From positions 1 to 6,917 of the forward strand of contig ONWY01000121.1 of the NCBI GenBank assembly GCA_900321665.1: a stretch of DNA of 6,917 nt. Reading direction: 5' to 3'. Made by a program: the position numbers and the translations under genes. Shown here piece by piece: positions 1 through 6,522 of the stretch. The notes below the pieces were generated by a model. It did not search any database. It had not been told where the DNA came from and saw only the letters and a list, made by a program, of their open reading frames with translations. Each line of letters begins with the position of its first letter. Positions within the stretch are counted from its first letter, which is position 1. The stretch is from an uncultured Eubacteriales bacterium. GTDB taxonomy: Bacteria; Bacillota; Clostridia; Oscillospirales; Acutalibacteraceae.

Positions 1-2286
1 ATTGATTTTGATAAAGATGAGCTGACCATCGCCCGCCGCTATTATCGCTCGGGCGAAAGTGAATATATGATAGACGGCGCTACCGTCAGGCTGCGCGATG
101 TCAACGAGCTGTTTATGGATACCGGCCTCGGGAGAGACGGCTACTCCATCATCTCCCAAGGCAAGATTGCCGATATTATCTCCTCCAAGAGCAATGAGCG
201 CCGCGAGATATTTGAGGAAGCGGCAGGCATCAGCCGCTATCGCTACCGCCGCCAGGATGCACAGCGCAAATTAGCGCAGGCGGAAGAAAATATGGTGCGC
301 CTGTTGGATATTTTGGATGAGCTTTCCGCGCGTGTCGGGCCGTTGAAAACCCAAAGCGATAAGGCAGAGAAGTTTTTGGAGCTTGCCGAGGAAAAGAAAA
401 ATCTGGAAATCGGCTTGTGGCTCGATTTAATCAGCAAGAGTAACGACAAGCTGCGCGAGCAGGAGAAAAAAATCACTCTCGCCGGCGCGCAGTACGAGCA
501 GTGCGAAGCAGAGCTTGAAAAAATCGAAAAAGAGAATGAAGAAATCTATGCGCAAAATGCCGATTCCAATCTTGTCATTGAAGCGCTGCGCAATAATGCC
601 GCCTCGTTTGAGGAGGAGGCAATCCGCAAGGAGAGCGAGATTGAGCTCGCTTCGCAAAATATAGCGCACAATAACGATACCATCGAGCGCATTCGCACCG
701 AGGCAGAGCAGGCAGGCGATACCGAAGAGCAGATTGACAAGCAGATTGCCGAGCGGCAGGCGCAGATTGCTCAGCTCAATGAAAAAATTGCTGCCGAGCG
801 CAGCCTGTTGGAAGAGCAAAGCCGCGGCATGCAGAGCTTGATGAATGAAAACGAGCAGTTCACAAAGCAGTTTTCCTCCTTTACCGAGGAGCTGTCCTCT
901 TTGCAGCTTGCGCTTTCGGATGCAAAGGTGGAAAAATCCACCGCCCTTTCCTCCGCCGAGCAGATTGTGCGCCGACAGGGCGATATTGACAGCGCGATTG
1001 CACAAAAAAATGCAGCGCTTTCCACCGCAAAGGCGGAGCGCGAGGCATGTGCGCAGCAGTTAAAGGCATATGAGGATGCCGTGCAAAGCAGCCGCAACAG
1101 TCTCGAAGGGTACGATTTAAAATATGTGTCCGAAAAAAATAAGGCGCACAAGCTCAAAGCAGAGTGTGACCGCTTAAACGCCGAATCTTATAACCAAAAC
1201 CAAAAGCTTGCCATGCTAAAAGAGCTGCAAAAGAATATGGAGGGCTACTCGGGCGCGGTCAAAGCAGTGGTGCAACAGGCGCGCCACGGTGTGCTGCGCG
1301 GGATTCACGGCGCACTTGCCGATTTAATTCAAACCGACCCCGCCTATTCCCTTGCCGTGGAAACGGCGCTGGGCAATGCGCTGCAAAATGTGGTAACCGG
1401 TGATGAGGCGGATGCTAAGCGCGCCATCACCTACTTAAAGAACAATCGCTTGGGCAGAGTCACCTTCCTGCCGATTGCGGCAATGGAAGCACGCTCTTTA
1501 AAAGAAAAGGGCATTGAGCAGTGCGCAGGCTTTGTGGATTACGCCACCCGCCTGGTGGAGTGCGATAAGCAGTATCAAGATATCATTGCCAACCTGCTCG
1601 GCAAAACGGTCGTGGCAGAGGATTTAGACAGTGCGATTGCCATCGCCAAGCAATACCGAGGTGCATTTAAGATTGTCACGCTTGACGGGCAGATTATCCA
1701 CGCCGGCGGCTCCATGACCGGCGGCTCAAAAGCCAAAAACACCGGTATGCTCTCGCGTGCGGCGGAAATCGAGAAGCTCAAAAAGAGCTGCGCTGCGGTG
1801 AAAGCCGAGGCGGAGCAGGCATTTGAAAAGAGCAATGCGGCAGCGAGCGCGCTCGCGAAATTGGAGGCCGAGATGGAAGCGGTCAGAGCCGATATTGTTT
1901 CCGGCGGAGAAGATGTGATTCGCACGCGCGGCGAGCTGAATCTCATCAGCGAGCAGTGTGCGGCGGCGAAAGCAGCGGTGCGCGAGCTCGAGCAGGAAAA
2001 GAGCAATGCGGCAGCCACGGTGGCTTCTTTCAAGGCGCAGGCTGAGAGCGCCGATGCCGGTATTGCACGCATTGAGGCGCAAATGCACCGCGTAGAGCAG
2101 GGTATCGAAGCCATCAATGCCGATAAGGAAAAATTGGAACAGCGCCGCGCTCAGCTCAACGAAACGGCGAATGCAGTCAATATCAAGATTGCAGGCAATT
2201 CAGTCCTTGACCCTGCAAAAGCTCTCCCAAGCGGAGCGCGCGGCAAAAACGGCAGAAGAAATTGCTGCCATTTCCAAGCAAAATGA
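1..2286 (+). CDS. smc: SMC chromosome partition ATPase, N-terminal head to hinge (5' partial, frameshifted at 3' end)
   Basis: SMC dimers, with ScpA and ScpB, organise and segregate the bacterial chromosome. The frame is open from base 1, so the true start and the Walker A motif lie upstream. An ATG at 67 exists but the SMC-like sequence runs through it (RSGESEY before it). Visible parts in order: the N-head segment GRDGYSIISQG at 130-162, followed by an RREIFEEAAGISRYRYRR stretch typical of SMC; a long Glu/Lys/Gln/Ala-rich coiled coil to about 1240; the hinge from GYSGAV at 1243 to GGSMTGGS ending at 1728; then the returning coil. The last ~30 codons before the TGA at 2284-2286 (from about 2197, with residues such as SVLDPAKALPSGARGKNGRR) no longer look like coiled coil, while another frame does. 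With the downstream piece the visible protein totals about 1087 residues, against a usual ~1185, which fits a missing ~100-residue N terminus. The family call is secure. Confidence 0.95.
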   Translation: MDFDKDELTIARRYYRSGESEYMIDGATVRLRDVNELFMDTGLGRDGYSIISQGKIADIISSKSNERREIFEEAAGISRYRYRRQDAQRKLAQAEENMVRLLDILDELSARVGPLKTQSDKAEKFLELAEEKKNLEIGLWLDLISKSNDKLREQEKKITLAGAQYEQCEAELEKIEKENEEIYAQNADSNLVIEALRNNAASFEEEAIRKESEIELASQNIAHNNDTIERIRTEAEQAGDTEEQIDKQIAERQAQIAQLNEKIAAERSLLEEQSRGMQSLMNENEQFTKQFSSFTEELSSLQLALSDAKVEKSTALSSAEQIVRRQGDIDSAIAQKNAALSTAKAEREACAQQLKAYEDAVQSSRNSLEGYDLKYVSEKNKAHKLKAECDRLNAESYNQNQKLAMLKELQKNMEGYSGAVKAVVQQARHGVLRGIHGALADLIQTDPAYSLAVETALGNALQNVVTGDEADAKRAITYLKNNRLGRVTFLPIAAMEARSLKEKGIEQCAGFVDYATRLVECDKQYQDIIANLLGKTVVAEDLDSAIAIAKQYRGAFKIVTLDGQIIHAGGSMTGGSKAKNTGMLSRAAEIEKLKKSCAAVKAEAEQAFEKSNAAASALAKLEAEMEAVRADIVSGGEDVIRTRGELNLISEQCAAAKAAVRELEQEKSNAAATVASFKAQAESADAGIARIEAQMHRVEQGIEAINADKEKLEQRRAQLNETANAVNIKIAGNSVLDPAKALPSGARGKNGRRNCCHFQAK

Positions 2287-3265
2287 AGCGCTCGAAGCGA
2301 CCATCGCGCAAGCTGAAGAGGCGAAAAACACCCTGCGCGACAAGGCACAGCAGGCGAAGCAAAACATCGAGCAGATTATCACTTCGCGCAGCGAGCTTGA
2401 GAAGCGCTCTACCGAGCTGCGCGCCGCCGAGAAGGAGTACACGGCACAGCGCGAGAAGCTCTCCGGCGAGATGGCAAGGCTTTCCGAGCGCAAAATCAAT
2501 ATGCAAAATGAATATGAAACCACCGTCGCAAAGCTCTTTGATGAATACGAGCTGACCCGCTCGCAGGCAGAGCAGCTCAACATTAAGCTTGAAAACATCG
2601 GCGAGGCACAGCGCACGCTCGCTTCCGTAAAGGCGAAAATCCGTGCCCTGGGCTCGGTGAATGTGGCGGCGATTGAAGAGTATAGAGAGGTCAAGGAGCG
2701 CCACGATTTCCTAAGCCTGCAATTGGAGGATGTGCAAAAGAGCGAGCGCGAGCTGACCAAGCTTATTAAGGAATTGACCAACAATATGTCGGCACAGTTC
2801 ACTGCGCAATTTGCCAAAATCAATCAAGAATTTGCCGCGACCATGCACGAGTTCTTCGATGGCGGCAAGGCGGAGCTGCAGCTGGAGGATGAAGAGAATG
2901 TGCTCGAGTGCGGCATCGAAATCAAGGTGCAGCCCCCCGGCAAGAATGTGCAAAACATTGCGCTGCTTTCCGGCGGCGAAAAATCGCTGGCGGCAGTGGC
3001 ACTGCTGTTTGCCATTTTGAAGGTCACCCCCGCGCCGTTTTGTATCTACGATGAGGTGGAGGCGGCGCTCGATGATGTCAATGTGGATAAATACGCTAAG
3101 TATATGCGCAAGATGTGCGAGCGCATTCAGTTCATCGCCATCACCCACCGCAGAGGCACCATGGAGGAAGCCGATGTGCTCTACGGTGTGACCATGCAGG
3201 AAAAGGGCGTTTCCAAGCTCTTGGAGCTGAAGGCGGCGGAGGTTTCCGCTAAGCTCGGAATATAA
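2117..3265 (+). CDS. smc: SMC chromosome partition ATPase, distal coil and C-terminal head (continuation of the frameshifted gene)
   Basis: This is the second half of the same SMC protein, read in the +1 frame. The frame is open from before 2117, but SMC-like residues only begin around 2192-2215. The ATG at 2117 is the first Met of an Arg/Ser-rich out-of-frame shadow and is unlikely to be a real start. It encodes the rest of the returning coiled coil, then the C-terminal ABC head: signature LSGGEK at about 2966-2983, Walker B FCIYDE at 3038-3055, D-loop ALDD just after, and the H-loop histidine of ITHRRGTMEEADVLYG at 3146-3148. It ends at TAA 3263-3265, 24 bases before ftsY. On its own it lacks Walker A and the hinge, so it could not form a working ATPase. 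In Bacillota smc is commonly followed by ftsY, as here. Family assignment is secure; whether it is translated depends on the nature of the frameshift. Confidence 0.93.
   Translation: MPIRKNWNSAALSSTKRRMQSISRLQAIQSLTLQKLSQAERAAKTAEEIAAISKQNEALEATIAQAEEAKNTLRDKAQQAKQNIEQIITSRSELEKRSTELRAAEKEYTAQREKLSGEMARLSERKINMQNEYETTVAKLFDEYELTRSQAEQLNIKLENIGEAQRTLASVKAKIRALGSVNVAAIEEYREVKERHDFLSLQLEDVQKSERELTKLIKELTNNMSAQFTAQFAKINQEFAATMHEFFDGGKAELQLEDEENVLECGIEIKVQPPGKNVQNIALLSGGEKSLAAVALLFAILKVTPAPFCIYDEVEAALDDVNVDKYAKYMRKMCERIQFIAITHRRGTMEEADVLYGVTMQEKGVSKLLELKAAEVSAKLGI
2191..2216 (+). other. Probable site of +1 frameshift in smc
   Basis: Upstream of about 2196 the first frame reads as SMC coil (NAVNIKIAG). 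Downstream of about 2198 the coil continues in the next frame (QSLTLQKLSQAERAAKTAEE). One surplus base, or two missing bases, explains the switch. For example, dropping one T of the pair at 2199-2200 gives an uninterrupted coil, but the exact base cannot be fixed because both frames are open from 2117 to 2286. There is no long homopolymer and no recognisable +1 slippery motif with an in-frame stop, so a sequencing or assembly error or a genuine mutation is more likely than programmed frameshifting. Confidence 0.8.
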
Positions 3266-3277
3266 AATAAAAAAGTC

Positions 3278-3283
3278 AGGAAG
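3278..3283 (+). promoter_or_regulatory. Ribosome binding site of ftsY-rdgB
   Basis: AGGAAG lies six bases before the ATG at 3290. It supports this start, which also gives the usual Gram-positive FtsY N terminus (MGIFSRI). The short 24-base gap after smc holds no visible promoter or terminator. Confidence 0.7.
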
Positions 3284-3289
3284 AAAGCC

Positions 3290-4969
3290 ATGGGAATTTT
3301 TTCAAGAATCAGCGAAGGATTAAAAAAGACAAGAGATTCCATGTCGGGTGCGATTGACTCGATGTTGAAATCGTTTAAAAAGATTGATGACGAGCTCTAT
3401 GAGGAATTGGAAGAGATTTTGATTATGAGCGATGTCGGTGTTTCCACTGCCGAGAAAATCATCGAGCAGCTCAAGCAAAAGGTGAAGGAGGATAAAATCA
3501 CCGAAGCGACTGCGCTCAAGCCCGCCATTGTCGAGGTGGTGCGGCAGATGATTGCCGGCGGGGAGCAGATGCACTTGAGCACCAAGCCCTCGGTGATACT
3601 GATGATTGGTGTCAACGGCGCCGGTAAAACGACCACCATCGGCAAGCTTGCGATGAAGTACCAAAGCGAGGGCAAGAAGGTGATTTTAGGCGCTGCTGAT
3701 ACCTTTAGAGCGGCTGCCATCGAGCAGCTGGAGGTTTGGGCAGAGCGCGCCGGTGTGCAGATGATTAAGCACGCCGAGGGAGCCGACCCTGCCGCCGTGG
3801 TGTTTGATACCATTGCCGCCGGTAAAGCGAGAAACGATGATATTATTATCTGCGATACGGCGGGCAGGCTGCAAAACAAGAAAAATTTGATGGATGAGCT
3901 CAATAAAATTTCGCGCATCATAGAGCGCGAGCTGCCCGATGCCGATAAAGAGGTGCTGTTGGTGCTTGACGCCACCACCGGGCAAAACGCTGTCAGCCAG
4001 GCAAAGCTCTTTAAGGAGGCGGCAGGCATTACCGGCATTGTGCTCACAAAGCTTGACGGCACCGCAAGAGGCGGTGTGGTGATTGCTATTCGCGAGCAGC
4101 TTCAAATCCCGGTGAAGTACATCGGTGTCGGCGAAGGGATTGAGGATTTGCAGCTGTTTGATGCAGAGCTGTTTGCAAAGGCGCTCTTCAGCGAGCTTGC
4201 GGATGCGCCGGAGGAGGCGACCGAAGAAACGGAACAGCCGAGCGAAAGCGAAGCGGCAGAGCCTGCGCAGGAAAGCGGCGAGCAGCCCGCACAAGAGCCG
4301 GAGGCTCTCGAGATATCGCAGCCTGAGCCTGCATCTGCAGCAGAGCCCGCACCCGCAGCAGAGCCTGCGCCCGCACCGACCGTGTTTGCGCTCGCTTCCG
4401 CCAACGCAAAGAAGCTTGCGGAAATGCGCCGTATCTTGGAGCCGATGGGTATTGCGGTGCAAACAGCGGCAGAGCTCGGCTTTACAGAGGATATTGAAGA
4501 AACCGGCACCACCTTTGCGGAAAATTCCGCTTTGAAGGCAACGACTGTTTGCAAAGCGCTCGGCATTCCCGCCATCGCGGATGACAGCGGGCTTTGTGTG
4601 GATGCCTTGGGCGGTGCGCCCGGCGTCTACTCCGCGCGCTATGCGGGCGAGCATGGCGATGATACCGCCAATATGAACAAGCTCTTGGATGACATGTTTG
4701 ATGTGCCCGGCAGAAAGAGAACGGCGCGCTATGTCAGTGTTATCACGCTTGCTATGCCCGACGGCAGAACCTTGGTTACCGAGGGCAAGTGCGAGGGAAT
4801 AATCGGGCAAAATCCCAAGGGCAATAACGGCTTCGGTTACGACCCGATTTTCAAGGTCGGCATGAAGACAATGGCGCAGTTAGATGATGCAAAGAAGGAT
4901 GCCATTTCCCACCGCGGCAATGCGCTCAGAAAGCTGCAGGCGGAGCTGCCCGCATTTTTAGGGAAATAA
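3290..4969 (+). CDS. ftsY-rdgB: Fusion protein: signal recognition particle receptor FtsY + RdgB/HAM1 XTP/dITP pyrophosphatase
   Basis: This is one 559-residue open frame with two complete domains. Residues 1-300 are FtsY, the SRP receptor GTPase that docks ribosome-SRP complexes at the membrane. It has an amphipathic start, an N-domain helical bundle, P-loop GVNGAGKTT (107-115), DTFRAAA (137-143), DTAGR (189-193) and TKLDG (253-257), and ends with the GVGEGIEDLQLFD region. Residues 301-364 are an acidic Pro/Ala/Glu-rich linker. Residues 365-559 are RdgB/HAM1, which hydrolyses XTP, dITP and ITP to monophosphates. It shows SANAKK (370-375), ETGTTFAEN (404-412), ADDSGL with Asp431/Asp432, GFGYDP (514-519) and SHRG (540-543). 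About 195 residues is normal RdgB length, so neither domain is truncated. From general knowledge, ftsY and rdgB can be neighbouring separate genes in related Clostridia; here no stop separates them. A GTG at 4382 could start a separate RdgB, but no Shine-Dalgarno precedes it. Domain calls are secure; a single functional polypeptide is inferred from the open frame. Confidence 0.95.
   Translation: MGIFSRISEGLKKTRDSMSGAIDSMLKSFKKIDDELYEELEEILIMSDVGVSTAEKIIEQLKQKVKEDKITEATALKPAIVEVVRQMIAGGEQMHLSTKPSVILMIGVNGAGKTTTIGKLAMKYQSEGKKVILGAADTFRAAAIEQLEVWAERAGVQMIKHAEGADPAAVVFDTIAAGKARNDDIIICDTAGRLQNKKNLMDELNKISRIIERELPDADKEVLLVLDATTGQNAVSQAKLFKEAAGITGIVLTKLDGTARGGVVIAIREQLQIPVKYIGVGEGIEDLQLFDAELFAKALFSELADAPEEATEETEQPSESEAAEPAQESGEQPAQEPEALEISQPEPASAAEPAPAAEPAPAPTVFALASANAKKLAEMRRILEPMGIAVQTAAELGFTEDIEETGTTFAENSALKATTVCKALGIPAIADDSGLCVDALGGAPGVYSARYAGEHGDDTANMNKLLDDMFDVPGRKRTARYVSVITLAMPDGRTLVTEGKCEGIIGQNPKGNNGFGYDPIFKVGMKTMAQLDDAKKDAISHRGNALRKLQAELPAFLGK
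4337..4372 (+). repeat. Two tandem 18-bp units in the FtsY-RdgB linker
   Basis: Units at 4337-4354 and 4355-4372 match at 16 of 18 positions, and both differences are synonymous. Each encodes Ala-Ala-Glu-Pro-Ala-Pro in frame (residues 350-355 and 356-361). A related Glu-Pro-Ala stretch precedes them. This is the kind of repeat that can grow or shrink by slippage without breaking the frame, which fits a flexible spacer. Confidence 0.85.
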
Positions 4970-4983
4970 GAAGCGATAGAAGC

Positions 4984-5005
4984 GCAGGGTATAGAGTCAC
5001 CCTGC
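4984..5005 (+). other. Small intergenic hairpin between ftsY-rdgB and yhbY
   Basis: GCAGGGT (4984-4990) and ACCCTGC (4999-5005) form a perfect 7-bp stem with an 8-base loop, in the 64-base gap between the two genes. The bases that follow are TTGCAAATAAAA, with no run of T, so it is not a standard intrinsic terminator on the + strand. It lacks a T tract on the - strand too. It might stabilise an mRNA end, weakly attenuate transcription, or be chance. No convincing promoter is visible in the gap. Confidence 0.45.
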
Positions 5006-5033
5006 TTGCAAATAAAAAAGAAAAGAGAACATT

Positions 5034-5330
5034 ATGACAAGCAAAGAGAGGGCTTCGTGGAGAGCCAAGGCAAACCGCTTAGAGCCGCTGTTTCAATCGG
5101 GAAAGGGCGGTGTCAGCGAAATGCTGATTCAGCAAACAGACGAGGCGCTGACAGCGCGCGAATTGATTAAGATAAAAGTTTTATTGGAAACCACACCCGA
5201 GCCGCCTAAGGCGATTGCCGCGCAGCTCGCGCAGGCAACGGGCAGCGAGGTCATTCAGGTCATCGGCGGCAGCATTGTGCTCTACCGCTACAGCGAGAAG
5301 CTGCACGAAAAACATGGAACCAAAAAGTAA
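5034..5330 (+). CDS. yhbY: YhbY family ribosome assembly RNA-binding protein (CRM domain)
   Basis: This is a 98-residue protein, the normal size for single-CRM-domain YhbY proteins, which bind RNA and associate with pre-50S ribosomal particles. The signature GKGG loop is at residues 23-26, in the context LEPLFQSGKGGVSE. It is followed by the characteristic ALTARELIKIKVL stretch and the C-terminal strand IQVIGGSIVLYR. It starts at ATG 5034, preceded by a weak purine-rich AAGAGA around 5023-5028. The start fits, since the family usually begins close to a Ser/Thr-Lys-x-Arg helix, seen here as TSKERASWRAKA. Its 3' end overlaps the nadD start by 17 bases, suggesting one transcript and coupled translation. 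The family call is strong; the exact role in this organism is inferred from the family. Confidence 0.93.
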   Translation: MTSKERASWRAKANRLEPLFQSGKGGVSEMLIQQTDEALTARELIKIKVLLETTPEPPKAIAAQLAQATGSEVIQVIGGSIVLYRYSEKLHEKHGTKK

Positions 5331-5922
5331 AATTGCCATTCTCGGCGGCAGCTTTAACCCGCCGCACAACGGGCATGTGCACCTGCTCAATGCCTTTCGG
5401 GAAAATATGCACTTTGATAAGGTGCTGATTTTGCCGGCGGGGATTCCGCCCCATAAGCAGGCGGCGGAGTTGGCAGCAGGGGAACACCGGCTCGCGATGT
5501 GCCGGCTGGCATTTCCCGATGCCGAGGTGAGCGATATTGAGGTCAAAACCGGCGGCAAAAACTATACCGCCGATACCTTGGAAATTCTCAAGCGGCAGTA
5601 CCCGCAAGCACAGCTGTATTTCATTATGGGAACCGATATGCTCTTGAGCTTTGCTTCGTGGCGCGACCCGGAGCGCATTGTGCGCAATGCCGTGCTGCTT
5701 TGCGATTGTCGCGATGAAAAGACAAGCGCTGCGCAGCTTAGGGAGTTTGCCAAGACCAAGCTGCATTTAAGCTCGGAGCAGTGCATCATCAGTGATGTGG
5801 TACCGCTGCCGCTCTCCTCCACGCAGGTCAGGAATGCCTGCCGGCGCGGGGAAAGCATTGCAGCACTTGTGCCGCCTGCCGTGGCGGAATATATCAAAAA
5901 AGAGGGGTTATATGGCGGATAA
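5314..5922 (+). CDS. nadD: Nicotinate-nucleotide adenylyltransferase NadD
   Basis: This 202-residue cytoplasmic enzyme joins NaMN with ATP to give deamido-NAD, the penultimate step of NAD synthesis. It shows the nucleotidyltransferase motif GGSFNPPHNGH (residues 11-21, the GxFxPxHxGH pattern), LPAGIPPHK (40-48), YTADTLE (84-90), IMGTD (104-108), SFASWRDPE (112-120) and the C-terminal SSTQVR (168-173), the family's ATP-binding (S/T)xxxR-type motif. All expected catalytic motifs are present. The start at ATG 5314 is chosen because the protein then begins seven residues before the GGSFNPPHNGH strand. The frame is open further upstream to 5215, but that extension is Arg/Ser-rich and is a shadow of yhbY. 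No strong Shine-Dalgarno is visible (GAGAAG at 5295-5300 is too far), so initiation may depend on coupling to yhbY, which it overlaps by 17 bases. Confidence 0.96.
   Translation: MEPKSKIAILGGSFNPPHNGHVHLLNAFRENMHFDKVLILPAGIPPHKQAAELAAGEHRLAMCRLAFPDAEVSDIEVKTGGKNYTADTLEILKRQYPQAQLYFIMGTDMLLSFASWRDPERIVRNAVLLCDCRDEKTSAAQLREFAKTKLHLSSEQCIISDVVPLPLSSTQVRNACRRGESIAALVPPAVAEYIKKEGLYGG
5901..5907 (+). promoter_or_regulatory. Ribosome binding site of yqeK
   Basis: AGAGGGG lies within the end of nadD, four bases before the ATG at 5912. It decides the yqeK start against the longer open frame reaching back to 5792. Confidence 0.65.
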
Positions 5923-6478
5923 ACTGAAAATCATAGCTTCCTTGCGCGGTCGGCTCTTGGAGGACAGGTTTTTTCACTCGCTCGGTGTGGCGCAAGAGGC
6001 AAAAGAGCTTGCCGCGATTCACGGAGCGGATGTGCAAAAAGCCTACCTTGCGGGGCTTGTGCACGATTGCACGAAGAACACCCCCGGCGAGCAGCAGCTC
6101 GCAATCATGCAAAGCGCCGGCATAGAGCTTGACCCTGTTGCAAAGGAGAATCAAAAGCTGTGGCATGCCATCAGCGGCAGTGTGTTTATTCAATCGGAGT
6201 ATGGCATTGAGGATGCGGACATCATCAGCGCCGTGCGCTACCATACCACCGGTAAAGCACACATGAGCCTGCTCGAAAAGATTGTTTACACTGCGGATTT
6301 AACCAGCGCGGAGCGCGATTATCCCGGTGTGGAGCAAATGCGCCGCTTGGCGCGCACCGATTTGGATGCGGCGGTTTACGAGGGCGCTGCGTTCACCGTC
6401 AAAAAGCTTTCGTCGCGCGGGCTTAGCGTTCACCCCGATACCGTGGCGGCGATGGAATACTACCGCCGCGACCGGTAG
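5912..6478 (+). CDS. yqeK: YqeK, HD-domain bis(5'-nucleosyl)-tetraphosphatase (symmetrical)
   Basis: This 188-residue HD-superfamily metal-dependent phosphohydrolase matches the usual YqeK length. Members of the family hydrolyse Ap4A to two ADP. Candidate metal ligands are visible: His22 (FFHSLGVA), the His51-Asp52 pair (GLVHDCTK), His85 (LWHAISGS), His111 in the strongly diagnostic RYHTTGK, and Asp129 in KIVYTADLTS. The PGVEQMRRLA and DLDAAV stretches after it are also typical. It overlaps the nadD stop by 11 bases, and nadD-yqeK adjacency is characteristic of Bacillota. Upstream in-frame sequence from 5792 is a shadow of nadD and carries no HD-family features. Function is inferred from the family; all key residues are intact. 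Confidence 0.94.
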   Translation: MADKLKIIASLRGRLLEDRFFHSLGVAQEAKELAAIHGADVQKAYLAGLVHDCTKNTPGEQQLAIMQSAGIELDPVAKENQKLWHAISGSVFIQSEYGIEDADIISAVRYHTTGKAHMSLLEKIVYTADLTSAERDYPGVEQMRRLARTDLDAAVYEGAAFTVKKLSSRGLSVHPDTVAAMEYYRRDR

Positions 6479-6510
6479 CACCAAAGGTCTAATAAGAAGT
6501 TTTTATACAG

Positions 6511-6516
6511 AAAGGA
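6511..6516 (+). promoter_or_regulatory. Ribosome binding site of rsfS
   Basis: AAAGGA lies six bases before the ATG at 6523, in the 44-base gap after yqeK. The gap also contains a short T run and TTATAC, but I see no paired -35 element, so I do not call a promoter. Confidence 0.7.
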
Positions 6517-6522
6517 ACAATT

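Noticed and set aside
2185..2220. Programmed +1 frameshifting in smc
   Set aside because: There is no in-frame stop at the shift point, no CTT-TGA-like or other known +1 slippery sequence, and no obvious stimulatory hairpin. Error or mutation is simpler.
2200..2823. Several long - strand open frames opposite smc
   Set aside because: Their translations are Ser/Leu/Cys-rich with no domain and no ribosome binding site, and they lie opposite the conserved coil and head of SMC.
3686..4810. Long open frame on the - strand (374 codons) opposite ftsY-rdgB
   Set aside because: It runs antisense across both domains of a clear fusion gene, and its translation is Arg/Leu/Cys/His-rich with no recognisable motif. 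Such shadows are expected opposite GC-biased coding sequence.
4984..5020. Intrinsic terminator after ftsY-rdgB
   Set aside because: The stem is only 7 bp and is followed by TTGCAAATAAAA instead of a T tract.
5006..5034. Promoter upstream of yhbY (TTGCAA as a -35 element)
   Set aside because: At a 17-base spacing the -10 position reads ACATTA and overlaps the start codon, so it cannot serve as the yhbY promoter.
5215..5313. N-terminal extension of NadD
   Set aside because: The extension is Arg/Ser/Ala-rich, unlike NadD, and is the out-of-frame shadow of yhbY. The family's first strand begins just after ATG 5314.
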